Shown: positions 1 to 10,026 of the stretch, piece after piece
Numbering within the stretch: position 1 is the first letter of the stretch
Layout of the letters: each line of letters opens with the position of its first letter
From: Duncaniella dubosii
GTDB taxonomy: Bacteria; Bacteroidota; Bacteroidia; Bacteroidales; Muribaculaceae
NCBI RefSeq assembly: GCF_004803915.1
Contig: NZ_CP039396.1
Coordinates: 1,612,001 to 1,676,000 of the forward strand
Length of the DNA: 64,000 bases
Direction: 5' to 3'
Made by a program: the position numbers and the translations under genes
Notes under the pieces: model-generated
What the model saw: the letters and a program-made list of their open reading frames with translations, nothing else
The model's database searches: none
Told to the model about the DNA's origin: nothing

Positions 1-1
1 A

Positions 2-1045
2 GCCAAAGCCACTCTTTCGTATGATTGGGGTAATCCGATTGACAACGCCTACGATTTCACGACATCAGCCATACCTATGACACAACGTCCCGGAGACGGT
101 GGTCTTGTGCAGGCAACGGCTGCGACGAGCGGTCTGTTTGTCAACTTCGTCGCAATGCCCGGTGATAAAAATCAGCTTGGAGTATATTTTAATTTCAATC
201 TGACGGGTAATGGAAATGACTATGGCTTCAATCTCTGCTATGCCTATATAAAATATCGTGGCTTCACTGTCGGTTATGACTATAGCCTGTTCTCGGATAT
301 GGCGGCCGCTCCACCGAGCATAGATAATGAAGGCCCTTGTGGATTCACGGCCATACCTAACGGAGTCATAGACTATCGCTATAATATCAATTCAAAATGG
401 AGTGTGGCTATAGGCGCTGAGATGCCTATGGTCTCGGCCACAACCGGCGAGAATACTTATGTAGTGAATCAGCGTGTCCCTGACATACCCGCTTATGTGC
501 AGTATTCGTGGGGTGGTGGCGAGAGCTGGCTTCGTTTCTCAGGTATAATGCGCAATATGCTTTATCGTGATGAGCTTTCCGGCAAAAACAGGGATCAGCT
601 TGGCTGGGGAGTGAAAATGAGCGGAAGCGCTTCAGTCTCTCCATTTATAACGGCATATTATCAGGCTGCCTATGGAAAGGGTATTACAAGTTATTTTCAA
701 GATTTGTATGAAGGAGGACTTGACATGGTTCCCTCAGGAGACGGCTCTCTGAAAGCTGTCAAGGCTTGGGGCGGTTATCTCGGTCTTCAGTACAACATAT
801 CGCCAAAAGTATATGCGACAACTACCTACAGTCATGTGCGCAACTATGCCCGGGATTATTCCGGCGGTTCTACAGCGTGGAGCGGACAGTACAAGTATGC
901 GCAATATGCGTTGGCAAATATAATGTGGAACATTACGCCACAGATTTCGACCGGTCTCGAATATATCTATGGCCGTCGTGTGGATATGGATGGCATGTCG
1001 CGTCACGACAACCGCATACAGACCATGCTTCAGGTTACATTCTGA
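2..1045 (+). CDS. DcaP-like outer-membrane porin, 5' partial
   Basis: The reading frame is open from the left edge, so the signal peptide and start lie outside the window; about 347 residues are visible. The sequence is made of short amphipathic strands rich in Tyr, Gly and Asn and ends in an aromatic residue (LQVTF), as expected for an outer-membrane beta barrel. The stretch SWLRFSGIMRN, then GWGVKMSGS, then AAYGKGITSYFQDL resembles the DcaP trimeric porin family. The likely role is passive uptake of small anionic solutes across the outer membrane; the substrate cannot be told. It converges with the DUF3256 gene on the other strand. Confidence 0.75.
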   Translation, partial: AKATLSYDWGNPIDNAYDFTTSAIPMTQRPGDGGLVQATAATSGLFVNFVAMPGDKNQLGVYFNFNLTGNGNDYGFNLCYAYIKYRGFTVGYDYSLFSDMAAAPPSIDNEGPCGFTAIPNGVIDYRYNINSKWSVAIGAEMPMVSATTGENTYVVNQRVPDIPAYVQYSWGGGESWLRFSGIMRNMLYRDELSGKNRDQLGWGVKMSGSASVSPFITAYYQAAYGKGITSYFQDLYEGGLDMVPSGDGSLKAVKAWGGYLGLQYNISPKVYATTTYSHVRNYARDYSGGSTAWSGQYKYAQYALANIMWNITPQISTGLEYIYGRRVDMDGMSRHDNRIQTMLQVTF

Positions 1046-1072
1046 CAGATAACTACAGTATGATAATTGGAA

Positions 1073-1114
1073 ACGGCTGTCAGCTCATGGAGTAGTCCTG
1101 ATGCTGACAGCCGT
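1073..1114. terminator. Hairpin between convergent genes
   Basis: A perfect 12-bp inverted repeat (ACGGCTGTCAGC and its complement, 18-nt loop) lies just after the porin stop and before the end of the DUF3256 gene. No clear T-tract follows on either strand, so it is a possible bidirectional terminator only. Confidence 0.5.
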
Positions 1115-1137
1115 GATGTTATCTTCCGTCTGATGGA

Positions 1138-1763
1138 TTATTTTTTTGCCTTGAATGCTTTCCCTGTCCATTCATATGTCAGTGACGGCATGAGGTCGGA
1201 CGAAATGTCGTCATAGAGAGCCTTGTCAAGAAGCTTGTCAAGATTATTTGTAAGGGTCAGAGTCGAGGTCGACGGGTCGATGCGGTAGGAGGCGAGCATG
1301 AAAGGCACCTGCATGGTCACGTCAGCCTCGTTCTTGCTTCCGCTTTCGGTCAGCCACTCTTTCCAGCCGGGTTTGGTAAAGTAGTTTTCAGTCGGCAGCG
1401 GATTCCAGTCAGTATCGTAGAATCTGATATCGGAATCCAGCCCGGGGTGGCGACAGTGCTGATCAAGGCGATAATGCGGCCCTTTGTCCCTTTCAGCTCC
1501 ACCAGTTGTATGGCTGATGAATCAGTCATTTTTACAGTGATTGATTCAGGGGTCATTTCAGTGATTGCCGAGCGTCCGTCAAGCTGGTTTTGAGAGGGAG
1601 TGGCCATACCGTTTTTGAAATAGTCGACCATGTCAAGACGGGTATTCCTGTCAAGCAATGGAAATATTTTCTGCGGTGCTGAGGTAAACAGGTCGGCTGC
1701 CGACTGTGCGCTCATTGTCAGCGATGCAGCCCCGATGGCGATGGCAAGGAGATATTTTTTCAT
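1138..1763 (-). CDS. DUF3256 family secreted protein (frameshifted)
   Basis: The N-terminal part (1350-1763) begins with a signal peptide, MKKYLLAIAIGAASLTMSAQ. The C-terminal part (1138 to about 1440) continues in another frame. One extra base in the CCCCGGG run at 1441-1447 would join ATPG to LDSDIRFYDTDWNPL and give about 209 residues, the size and ending of Bacteroidales DUF3256 proteins (recognised from memory of the family). The function is unknown; the protein is probably periplasmic. It lies just downstream of the DEAD-box helicase gene (21 bp gap) and could share its transcript. The break looks like a sequencing deletion rather than decay, because both halves remain well conserved. 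Confidence 0.65.
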
Positions 1764-1784
1764 TGTCGATATGTCTGTTAATTA

Positions 1785-3503
1785 TTACTTGTTACCCTTT
1801 TTGCCTTTGCGTTTATCTGCTATTTTGGAGTAGTCGCGGTCAGCGTCGGCGATTTCGCTGTGAATGCGTTTGCCATAGAAATCAGCACCAGTGAGCGCTC
1901 CGACTACTTTCCGGGCATCTGCCTTCTTCACATCAAAGAGCGAATAGGCCGGCAGTAGGTCTATGCGGCCTACGTCAACGCGCTTGCCGGTGACGAGCTT
2001 GTTGAGCATATCGATGAGGTTGCCTGCAAAGAAACCGTCGCGTTTGCCGACGTTGATATAGATACGTTCCATGCCGCGTTCGGCTGTACGGCGGTCTTTC
2101 TCCTTGTCGTTTTTAGGACGCTCATGTTCCCGCTCGCCTTTGTTGCGTTTGCGGTCGGCTTTCGACGGTTTAACATCAATTACATCGATTTTAGGCGCGT
2201 CTTTGTAGTAGTCGAGGAGTCGGTTGAATTCGAGAGAGATGACTCGTTTGAGCAAATCTTCCTCCGAGAGCCATTCCAGTTTGCGGGAGATTCCCGGAAG
2301 ATATGCGGCGATTTCTTCTTCGTTGACTTTGACTCGCTCGATGCGGTCTGCAAGATTGTAGAGCTGCTTTTCGATAATATGTTCCGGAGTCGGGACCTCC
2401 TTATGTTCAAACGTCTTTCCGATTATACGCTCGATTTCGCGTAGCCGTCCTTTTTCGCGGGAGTGGATTATGGCGATTGATACACCTGACTTTCCGGCAC
2501 GGCCTGTACGGCCTGAACGGTGGGTATAGACGGCTGTATCGTCAGGAAGTCCGTAGTTGATGACATGGGTCAGGCTGTCGACATCGAGACCTCGTGCGGC
2601 AACGTCGGTGGCAACGAGCAGCGGGACTACATGGTCGCGGAATTTTTTCATCACTATGTCGCGCTGCTGTTGCGAGAGGTCGCCGTGGAGGGCTTCGGCG
2701 TTATATCCGTCGCGTATGAGGTTGTCGGCAATTTCCTGTGTGTCGCGACGTGTGCGGCAGAAGACTATCGCATATATGTTAGGAGAGTTGTCGACAATTC
2801 GTTTAAGGGCGAGATATTTGTCACGCGCGTTCACTATATAATATAGGTGGCGTACGTTTTCAGCTCCTTCGTTGCGGCTGCCTACTACGATTTCCTCATA
2901 GTCCTTCATGTAGCGTTTGGCTATCTTGAGGATATCCGGCGGCATTGTCGCTGAAAACAGAAGCATCTTGCGTTCCTCTGGAACGTATGAAAGAATCTGT
3001 TCGAGTGATTCAAGGAATCCCATGTTTAGCATCTCGTCGGCTTCGTCGAGCACCACGGTATGTACGTCATTGAGCTTGACCACACCGCGTTTGATGAGGT
3101 CTATGAGACGTCCGGGAGTCGCTACTATGACCTGCACTCCTTTTTTCAGCATGCGTATTTGGCTTTCGATACTTGAGCCACCGTAGACCGGGAGAACTTT
3201 CACATCGGGAACATATTTTGAAAAGTCTGCGAGGTCGCTTCCGATCTGCAGACAGAGTTCGCGTGTCGGTGCGAGAATCAAGGCCTGAGGCCGGTTGATG
3301 TCGGGGTCAATGCGTTGCAGCACCGGCAGCCCGAATGCCGCCGTTTTTCCTGTGCCTGTCTGGGCAAGGGCTATTATATCGTGTGCGTCGCCGAGCAAAC
3401 GGGGTATTACACGTTCCTGCACTGGCATCGGAGATTCAAATCCGAGTTCTTCAACGGCTTTGCGCAGTGGCTCGTTGACGCCGAGTTCTTCAAATGTTTT
3501 CAT
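1785..3503 (-). CDS. DEAD-box ATP-dependent RNA helicase with DbpA-type RNA-binding domain
   Basis: All helicase motifs are visible in a 572-residue protein: Q motif, Walker A AQTGTGKT (about residues 47-54), PTREL, TPGR, DEAD in VLDEADEML, SAT, ATDVAARGLDV and HRSGRTGRAG. A basic linker rich in Lys, Arg and Glu (about residues 435-480) leads into a C-terminal DbpA/DeaD-type RNA-binding fold (ERIYINVGKRDGFF...). It unwinds RNA in ribosome assembly or RNA turnover, often at low temperature. The start was set at the ATG at 3503, giving MKTFEELGV; an in-frame upstream extension to 3584 lacks family similarity and would overlap the preceding gene. Confidence 0.92.
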   Translation of the reverse strand: MKTFEELGVNEPLRKAVEELGFESPMPVQERVIPRLLGDAHDIIALAQTGTGKTAAFGLPVLQRIDPDINRPQALILAPTRELCLQIGSDLADFSKYVPDVKVLPVYGGSSIESQIRMLKKGVQVIVATPGRLIDLIKRGVVKLNDVHTVVLDEADEMLNMGFLESLEQILSYVPEERKMLLFSATMPPDILKIAKRYMKDYEEIVVGSRNEGAENVRHLYYIVNARDKYLALKRIVDNSPNIYAIVFCRTRRDTQEIADNLIRDGYNAEALHGDLSQQQRDIVMKKFRDHVVPLLVATDVAARGLDVDSLTHVINYGLPDDTAVYTHRSGRTGRAGKSGVSIAIIHSREKGRLREIERIIGKTFEHKEVPTPEHIIEKQLYNLADRIERVKVNEEEIAAYLPGISRKLEWLSEEDLLKRVISLEFNRLLDYYKDAPKIDVIDVKPSKADRKRNKGEREHERPKNDKEKDRRTAERGMERIYINVGKRDGFFAGNLIDMLNKLVTGKRVDVGRIDLLPAYSLFDVKKADARKVVGALTGADFYGKRIHSEIADADRDYSKIADKRKGKKGNK

Positions 3504-3571
3504 AATTATGTAATTATATAATTGGTGATCCGCTTCTGATATAACCAAAAAGAGAGCCTTAATGTTGATAT

Positions 3572-5004
3572 CTACCGTACCCATTGCGATGGGTTAAGTT
3601 TCTGGCGCTCATTGCGTATTTCGAAGTGGAGTATAGTTCTGTCGCTGTCATCGGGGTCGGAGTGGATTATGCCCAAAGTGTGTCCGGCTTTCACATAGTC
3701 ACCGCTTCTGACACTCACGCTTCCGAGTCCCGCATAAATTGAGATATAGCGTCCGTGACGGATCATTACGATGGAGTTGAAACCGTCCTGCTTGAATATA
3801 GCCGATACTGTTCCGGCAAATATCGAGCGAGCTGTGCTGCCGGGTGCGACTTCGATGTCGATACCTGAATTGTCGGTTTCGACGTGGCGTAGGGTCGGGT
3901 GGGGCTGACGGCCGAAAGGACGTACTATTTTATACTTTCCGTTGACCGGGAACAACAGTTTTCCCTTGTTTGATGCGAATGACCCGGACAGCGCATCGGC
4001 ATCGGTCGATGCGGCTTTGTGTGTCGTCGCTTTGGCTGAAGCCACTTCTTTAGCTGACGGTGTATCGGCTTTTGTCGATTCGCCGCTATGGGATACCCCC
4101 TATTCTTTTTGCGTGCTATTGCTGCCTGTTCTTTTTTCTTTCTCTGCCGTTCGGCTTCGGCGGCTTTGCGACGCGCGGCTTCTTCCTCGCGTGCTATACG
4201 GGCCTGCTCTGCTGCGATAAGTCGGTCGAGTTCTCTGTCGAGTGCGGCTGCTTTACGTTTTTGTTCGTTGAGCGACTGACGGAGGGCTGAGTCTTCCTTG
4301 CGTAGTTTTGTCACCATTTCCTCCGACTCCATCTGCTGGCGTGATAGCGTCTGTCTTGCCTGTTCGGCTTTGCGGTATGCTACGTCCTGACTGTGGCGCA
4401 GATTTGTGAGGTGGGCACGGCGGTCGGCTATGCGGTCGATTGCTTTGTGGATATTCTCGACCTTGCGCTCTCTCCATGCCGTGAACTGGCGCAGATACCG
4501 GATGCGGCTGTAGGCTTCGGAGAAAGTCTCGGCAGAGAAAATGAATGAAAGGTCGCTCGCGGCTCCTGTGTGTGGCTGAAGTCCTTTCATCGCTTTGACG
4601 TATGCACAACGCATGCTCTCAAGCTCGCCTTCGAGAATCTTGATTGAATCAGCAGTTGCGTTTATAGCAGAACCGAGTGAGTCGATATGTTGCCGTAGGC
4701 CCGCCACCTGATTTTTGGTGGTGGCTATGTCTGCGTTGAGCGAGTTTAGTCTGTTAAGCTGTCGGTTAAGCTCTTTGGCGTTGGTCTGGAGTTTGGTTGA
4801 AGTCTCAGATATTTTACGCTCTGTTGTGCTCTTGTCTTTCTTCACAGTTTCCATTGAGCGGTGTTGGGCACTGCTGCGCTGTGTCGTACGTTGTGTGCGT
4901 GAGCGCTTTTTATGAGTCTGTGCGTCAGCCGGCGACGACGCAAGCATCAGCCCCATCATGATGATGGTCAGACAGCGGATCCAGAATCTTGAAAACTGTG
5001 GCAT
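3572..5004 (-). CDS. EnvC-like murein hydrolase activator, M23/LytM domain (frameshifted)
   Basis: A signal peptide (ends ...SSPADAQ) is followed by a long coiled coil (about residues 50-300) rich in Gln, Arg, Glu and Lys, then a C-terminal LytM/M23 domain. The two halves are in different frames; one extra base in the C5 run at 4096-4100 joins them, giving about 477 residues. In the LytM domain the zinc-binding positions are not intact: NSGID replaces the usual HxGID, and only one His of the final HxH remains (LHFEIR). This is the pattern of EnvC/NlpD, which activate amidases and do not cut peptidoglycan themselves. It follows the DUF4292 gene by 47 bp in an order (dut, TPR, DUF4292, M23) that I recall as conserved in Bacteroides. 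Confidence 0.8.
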
Positions 5005-5051
5005 TAATAGTAACGGTGATGAATTTGGATGAGAGTTTGTCGGCGTAGATG

Positions 5052-5929
5052 TTATTTTTTCGCGTTTAGCTTCTTTATGATATCTTCAGCATGCACGCGT
5101 GCATAGCCTTTTGGCACTGTCCATGACTTGCCATAGCCTTTTCCCCAGTCTGCCTTGCGGGGATTCAGAGTGATTTCGCCCGTGAAGGTTGTCTTTGATG
5201 TTTTGGCTGAGATTGAGGTGTTTCCGGCCATAGGTCCTGTGCAGGAAGTGTCGAAGTCGGAATAGTCGGCGGTTATAGGAGACCGGGCCGGAAGATTGAC
5301 AGTCAGAAGCTCGACATTGCCGGTAGGAGTGTCGATTGTAAAGTCATATTTCATGCCCAATGGGCTGTGGTCGGGAGTGATGGTCCATGTCGCACCATTG
5401 CCTGCAAGGGTGCATTGTGAAAGAGCGACATTGTTTTCTCCGAGCACGAACGGTCGTCCCAGTATCATGTCCTGCACGTTACCTACGGTTGCCGGAAATC
5501 CGCCCATAAGGTCGCGGATGCTTTCGGCAAAATAGATTCTTTCAAGTTTGTAGGCGGCATAGATGCTGTCTTCCGTGACCATGAGCGATGCAACTTCCAT
5601 GCCGAGGAAGCGGAATGACATGTGTATCGAGCGGTTGCGCTCCATGCTCAATGTTCCCCGATGCTTACGTTTTTGGGGCTTCGGAGCGAGAGTGTGACGG
5701 GCATTTTCATGCTTTCCCATTCTGTATAGCTGTTTTCAAGGCTGTTGAAGAGCTCCTTCAGTTCTCCCTGCGAGAGAGATTTGGCTGAATTGAATTCATA
5801 GCCTCCTCCGCTGACAACTCCTGTGCGCGACGAATGGCAGCCGGTGGTCATAACCGACAGCACAGCTGTCAGTAAGGCCACGCAGATTGCAGACTTTACT
5901 TTATTGAGATTTGTAATTCCTGTCATCAT
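5052..5929 (-). CDS. DUF4292 family lipoprotein (frameshifted)
   Basis: The N-terminus has a lipoprotein signal with lipobox-like VMTTGC. The start overlaps the stop of the TPR gene (ATGATGA), so the two are probably translationally coupled. The frame breaks at the C4 run 5656-5659; one extra base joins KNVSIG to GTLSMERNRSIHMSFR and gives about 292 residues. The repeated pairs of beta strands (SMERNRSIHMSFRFLGMEVASLMVTEDSIY) suggest a LolA/LolB-like half barrel, but this is inference from strand pattern. The function of DUF4292 is not established; its constant position between a TPR protein and an EnvC-like activator points to the cell envelope. Confidence 0.72.
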
Positions 5930-7668
5930 TTGAAGAAATATGTCTTGTGTTTCACTTTTCGTTCGAGCAGCTCATTGTCAGGGGCGAGCTGTAGCGCTTC
6001 TTTCCAGAATTCGAGTGCTCCGTCGGGGTCTCCGTCCATAAAGTGGATGTCTCCGGCATGTTCAAGTATCTCTTCAGAACGTTCATCGGTCAGATCGAGA
6101 GTCTTGTCAATGATTTCGCGGGCTTTGGCGTAGTCCTTGCGTTTGAATAGAACCCAAGCGTAGGTGTCGAGCGTCGTTGGATTGTCAGGTTCGGCTTTTA
6201 TTGCTGTTTCGACCATTGAAAGTGCGTTGTCAAGGTCGCGCCCCTCACATGCGAGATAGTATGCGCAGTTGTTGAGCGCAAGATAGTTCTCCGGATCATA
6301 GAGTAGGGCTTTCTGATAGGCAGTGAAAGCGCTGTCGAGCAGTTGGCGTGCATAAAGGTTATCGCCCATCGCTCCGTAGATACGCGAGATGGTCTTGGTG
6401 TCGGTCGAGTCGGTCAGTTCGAGCGCGCGTTCATATTCCTTGGGCGCTTTCTCGCGTTCTCCCTGCTGGTCATGGATTGAACCGAGCACAAGATACTGGC
6501 GTCCGTTTTCAGGATAGTAGCGGAATGAGCGTTTGATTGCGGCCTTCGCTTCGTCAAGTTTGTTTTCCTGAAGATAGAGTGAGGTCAGCATTTCCCATCC
6601 TTCCTCGTCGGCGGGGTCAAGGTCAAGTGCGCGTTCGGTTTGCTCGGCGGCTTTCGCATAGTCTTGGGTGACAATCAGATAGCGGGAATATAGCGCATGG
6701 ATGTCATGCTCGTGGGGATGCTGGTCAATCAGCACATCGAAAAGTTTGCCGACACGAGGCAATTGTGTGGAGTCGTTATACATCTCCTGTATGTAGCTGC
6801 GCAGGATAGCGAGCTTTGTCTCCACATCAAGGCTTTTTTGTTGCAGGGCTTGGAACACCTCGCGGTTGAAGGCGGCGCTGTCGCCCATTGAATTGTAGAA
6901 TTGAGCGCGTGAATAGTAGGCCAGTCCGCTCGACGGGTCAATTTCGCAGGCTTTGTCGTAGAAGGCTTTTGCTTTGTCGTTCTGGCCGAACATTGCATAT
7001 ATGTCGCCTGAAAAGACCTGAAAGTCCACGTTTTTAGGTGACGATTCACGCAGACGGTCCACTTCGCTGAGTATGGATGCGGTGTCCTGACGTGCGAAAT
7101 AGAGTTGTATTTTTTTTGTTGAAATGGGTATGCTTTTACCCTCGGCCACCTCGACCGAATCATAGACGGCTATTGCTTTTGCACGGTCTGCGTCCGAGCC
7201 TCCCTGCCCGAGCGCGTTGGCGTAGCGGTATGTGATTTCGAGATGCTCCGGATAGTAGGTGTGAAGTCTTTCCCAAGTCCTGATGGCTTCGTCGCGGTTG
7301 AGCAATTGCTCGTTGATCATAGCATATCGTCCGCCATAATACAGGTCAGACGGATTCGCTTCGTTATAGTCGCGCAACAACGCCATTGATTCTTCAATCA
7401 GAGTCGAGTCGGTCTGCGACAGTCGCAGAAGAAAGAGCGACAGTTCGACTCCTATGTCCTTGTCGTCAGAGTTGAGCTCCCTTGCCCGCTGAAGCAGTGA
7501 ATAGGCCGCATCGTTTTTGCCCTGCGATTTGGCCCGCAGGGCTTCGAGATAGATGTAGTCGGCTTTACGGGTATCTTCCGCCGGATTGCTGCCTGACCGG
7601 CTTTTGGCCATGACAGACAGCGCTCCGATGATGAGAATCGTAATGATGAGGATGGGAAGTTGTTTCAT
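5926..7668 (-). CDS. Tetratricopeptide repeat protein
   Basis: The 580-residue product has an N-terminal hydrophobic signal (MKQLPILIITILIIGALSVMA) and at least ten TPR units with typical spacing of small and aromatic residues, for example AYYSRAQFYNSMGDSAAF and ALNNCAYYLACEGRDLDNAL. It is probably periplasmic or membrane-anchored and acts as a protein-binding scaffold. I chose the ATG at 7668; the open frame extends to 7956, but that stretch lies antiparallel-free over dut in another frame and encodes an Arg/His-rich sequence with no sign of protein character. It lies 23 bp after dut and overlaps the DUF4292 start. Confidence 0.85.
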   Translation of the reverse strand: MKQLPILIITILIIGALSVMAKSRSGSNPAEDTRKADYIYLEALRAKSQGKNDAAYSLLQRARELNSDDKDIGVELSLFLLRLSQTDSTLIEESMALLRDYNEANPSDLYYGGRYAMINEQLLNRDEAIRTWERLHTYYPEHLEITYRYANALGQGGSDADRAKAIAVYDSVEVAEGKSIPISTKKIQLYFARQDTASILSEVDRLRESSPKNVDFQVFSGDIYAMFGQNDKAKAFYDKACEIDPSSGLAYYSRAQFYNSMGDSAAFNREVFQALQQKSLDVETKLAILRSYIQEMYNDSTQLPRVGKLFDVLIDQHPHEHDIHALYSRYLIVTQDYAKAAEQTERALDLDPADEEGWEMLTSLYLQENKLDEAKAAIKRSFRYYPENGRQYLVLGSIHDQQGEREKAPKEYERALELTDSTDTKTISRIYGAMGDNLYARQLLDSAFTAYQKALLYDPENYLALNNCAYYLACEGRDLDNALSMVETAIKAEPDNPTTLDTYAWVLFKRKDYAKAREIIDKTLDLTDERSEEILEHAGDIHFMDGDPDGALEFWKEALQLAPDNELLERKVKHKTYFFK

Positions 7669-7691
7669 TGTGGCTATGTGTGATTTGGCTT

Positions 7692-8135
7692 TCAGTTTAC
7701 ACCAGTGTGGCCGAATCCGCCTTCGCCGCGTTCGGTCTCGTCGATACGGTCGACCTGTTCCCAAGTCACATGGACATATTCCTTGATGACGAGTTGGGCG
7801 ATGCGTTCGCCGTCGGTGATTGTATAGGGCTGGTCTGAAAGATTGATGACTATGATTCCAATTTCTCCACGGTAGTCTGCATCGATCGTTCCGGGTGTAT
7901 TCACCAGCGATATGCCGTGTTTCAGGGCCAGTCCTGAGCGTGGGCGTACCTGACATTCATAGCCCTGCGGCAACTGAATGCGTAATCCTGTTGGAATCAG
8001 TGCCCGTTGTAACGGTTGAAGTGTTACCGGTGAATCGAGCCGGGCGCGTACATCCATTCCGGCGGATGAGGGGGTCTCATAAGCGGGAAGAGGGTTGGAA
8101 GAGTCGTTGATGATTTTTACCTTGATACGTTCCAT
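7692..8135 (-). CDS. dut: dUTP diphosphatase
   Basis: A 147-residue trimeric dUTPase with all five motifs: [18 protein letters not shown], the uracil-binding [21 protein letters not shown] and the C-terminal Gly-rich arm [10 protein letters not shown]. It hydrolyses dUTP to dUMP and pyrophosphate, keeping uracil out of DNA and feeding dTMP synthesis. It is the first gene of the leftward block. A 500-bp AT-rich intergenic region lies upstream. Confidence 0.97.
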   Translation of the reverse strand: MERIKVKIINDSSNPLPAYETPSSAGMDVRARLDSPVTLQPLQRALIPTGLRIQLPQGYECQVRPRSGLALKHGISLVNTPGTIDADYRGEIGIIVINLSDQPYTITDGERIAQLVIKEYVHVTWEQVDRIDETERGEGGFGHTGVN

Positions 8136-8558
8136 CGTGGAAGTTGAAAACGGATTGAAAAATAGTTGAAACTAATAAATGAATTCCTATTGGACGACAC
8201 GGCCGTTATGCGTGTCGGAATAATCAATGTCGCACATCGAATCGTTGGCCCGATGTTTAATCCTATGAGATTTGCCAACCCCGCCTTGTGTTGCTTGAGT
8301 TATGATTCTCAACACATTTTACACGCATTAAGTGATCGGCATTATCAACAGTTACTATAATTAACAAGCGAAAGTAGCAAAATTCCCGCACATAAACGTA
8401 CTTTTTTAGCTATTATTTGCAATAACTTATTTTTATGAGTTGCAAAATAGAGAAAATACAGATTGGAAATCACATAAAAATAACATTGATAATATCCGTT
8501 TGGGACTTTATACTCAATTACAATACCGATTGTGAAATTTTCTTTAAATTCTTTTGAT
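8136..8558. other. Intergenic region between divergent dut and PPIase genes
   Basis: No credible gene is seen in this stretch. It is AT-rich, mainly from about 8340 onward. A small imperfect inverted repeat (TTGCAATAACT near 8417 and AGTTGCAA near 8437) is present. An open frame at 8345-8623 on the minus strand lacks protein character. It probably holds the dut promoter, but I could not find a convincing TAnnTTTG box for it. Confidence 0.5.
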
Positions 8559-8591
8559 TTTGGGGGGATTGGGAGAATTTTTGTAACTTTG
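8559..8591 (+). promoter_or_regulatory. Bacteroidetes-type promoter for the PPIase-ostA-mutL block
   Basis: TTTG at 8559-8562 and TAACTTTG at 8584-8591 are separated by 21 bp, matching the -33/-7 consensus of the Bacteroidetes housekeeping sigma factor. The predicted leader to the GTG start at 8635 is about 35-40 nt. Confidence 0.6.
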
Positions 8592-8634
8592 GGGCTGATA
8601 TTCGCAATTCTCACATTTATCATTAGTTAAGCGC

Positions 8635-9989
8635 GTGAAAATCAAATCAATTATATTGCTTGGCATCCTCCTTCTGTCGGGGCTGTCTATGTATCGGCCA
8701 ATACTGACAACGTGGCTGAGGAAGTCGCATGGGTGGTTGGTGACCAGCCTATCTGGAAATCAGAAATCGAGGAAGCCTACCAGAACATGCGCTATGAAGG
8801 AGTCCCTGTTGCCGGAGACCCCTATTGCGTTGTCCCCGAACAGCTTGCAATAGAAAAACTGTATCTGCATCAGGCTGAGATGGACACTATCGAAATTCCT
8901 GACGCAATGGTGTTTCAGAACGTCGAGCAGATGCTCAACGGCTATATCATGAACCTTGGTTCGAAAGAGAAGGTTGAGCAATATTTCAACAAGTCGATTC
9001 CGGCTCTGCGCGAGTCGCTCCGCGAGATGGTGCGCAACCGTGGCCGTGTGCAGGAGGTGCAGCGCAATCTGACAAAGGATGTGAAAGCGACTCCGGCTGC
9101 GGTACGCAGATTTTTTGAAAAGATACCGACCGATAGTGTGCCTTGGGTTCCGCTGCAGGTAGAGACGCAGATTCTGACTGTAGCGCCGGCTGTTCCGCGT
9201 GAGGCCGTCGAGGATGTGAAAGCTCGTCTCCGCAACTTCACCGAGCAGGTGAATAAGGGTGAGAGTCAGTTCTCTACGCTCGCAATCCTCTATTCTGAAG
9301 ATCCCGGAAGCGCGGCGCGTGGCGGTGAACTCGGTTTCAGCGGACGTGCGGAATTCGTGCCTGAATTTTCAGCTGTCGCATTCAACCTCAATGACCCCAA
9401 GAAGGTGTCGAAAATAGTCGAGACCCAATATGGTTTCCATATCATACAGCTTATCGAAAAACGTGGCGACCGCATAAATGTGCGCCATATCCTCCTGAAA
9501 CCAAAGGTGGCGGAGAAAGATTTGACCGAGGCTGTCAACCGTATGGACTCACTCCGCTCCGACATACTTGACAAGAAATTTACTTTTGAAGACGCTGTGT
9601 TCTTCTCGCAGGACAAGACTACACGCAACAACAAGGGGCACATGGTCAATGAGAACACCGGTTCGACCCGCTTCCAGATGTCTGAACTTCCTCAGGAAGT
9701 GGCCAAGCACGTCGCCGACATGGAGCCGGGCGATATTTCCGAACCCTTTATCATGACCGACCCGAAGACGAACCATGAGATTGTGGCTATGGTGAAGCTG
9801 ACTTCTCGCATCCCCGGCCACAAAGCCAACATATCGGATGATTTCCAGTTAGTCAAGTCGATGTATGAAAATTCGCGCCGTCAGGAGATTCTCGATGACT
9901 GGCTTGCCAATAAGATAAAGAATACTTATATCCGTATCGAGGACGGCTGGCGCAACTGCGACTTCAAGAATAAAGGCTGGATCAAGTGA
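8635..9989 (+). CDS. SurA-like peptidylprolyl isomerase (frameshifted in signal peptide)
   Basis: A GTG start at 8635 opens a signal peptide (MKIKSIILLGILLLSG). The mature part is in another frame; one extra G in the G4 run 8679-8682 joins LSG to AVYVSANTDNVAEEVAWVVGD and gives about 451 residues. The mature protein has a SurA-type N-terminal chaperone segment (about residues 25-150) and two parvulin-like regions, the first with GGELGFSGRAEFVPEFSAVAFNL and the second starting near INVRHILLKPK. It should assist folding of outer-membrane proteins in the periplasm. The next gene, 37 bp downstream, is an OstA-like protein, in keeping with outer-membrane assembly. Confidence 0.88.
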
Positions 9990-10026
9990 ACATTGACCTG
10001 ACTTTATAATCGGTCTACGTAGCTTC

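Noticed and set aside
7669..7956. N-terminal extension of the TPR protein into dut
   Set aside because: The extension is Arg/His-rich and overlaps the dut coding sequence in another frame; the ATG at 7668 starts a clear signal peptide.
8345..8623. 92-residue minus-strand frame in the dut-PPIase gap
   Set aside because: AT-rich, Ile/Lys/Asn-biased translation with no motif, and it overlaps the forward promoter at 8559-8591.
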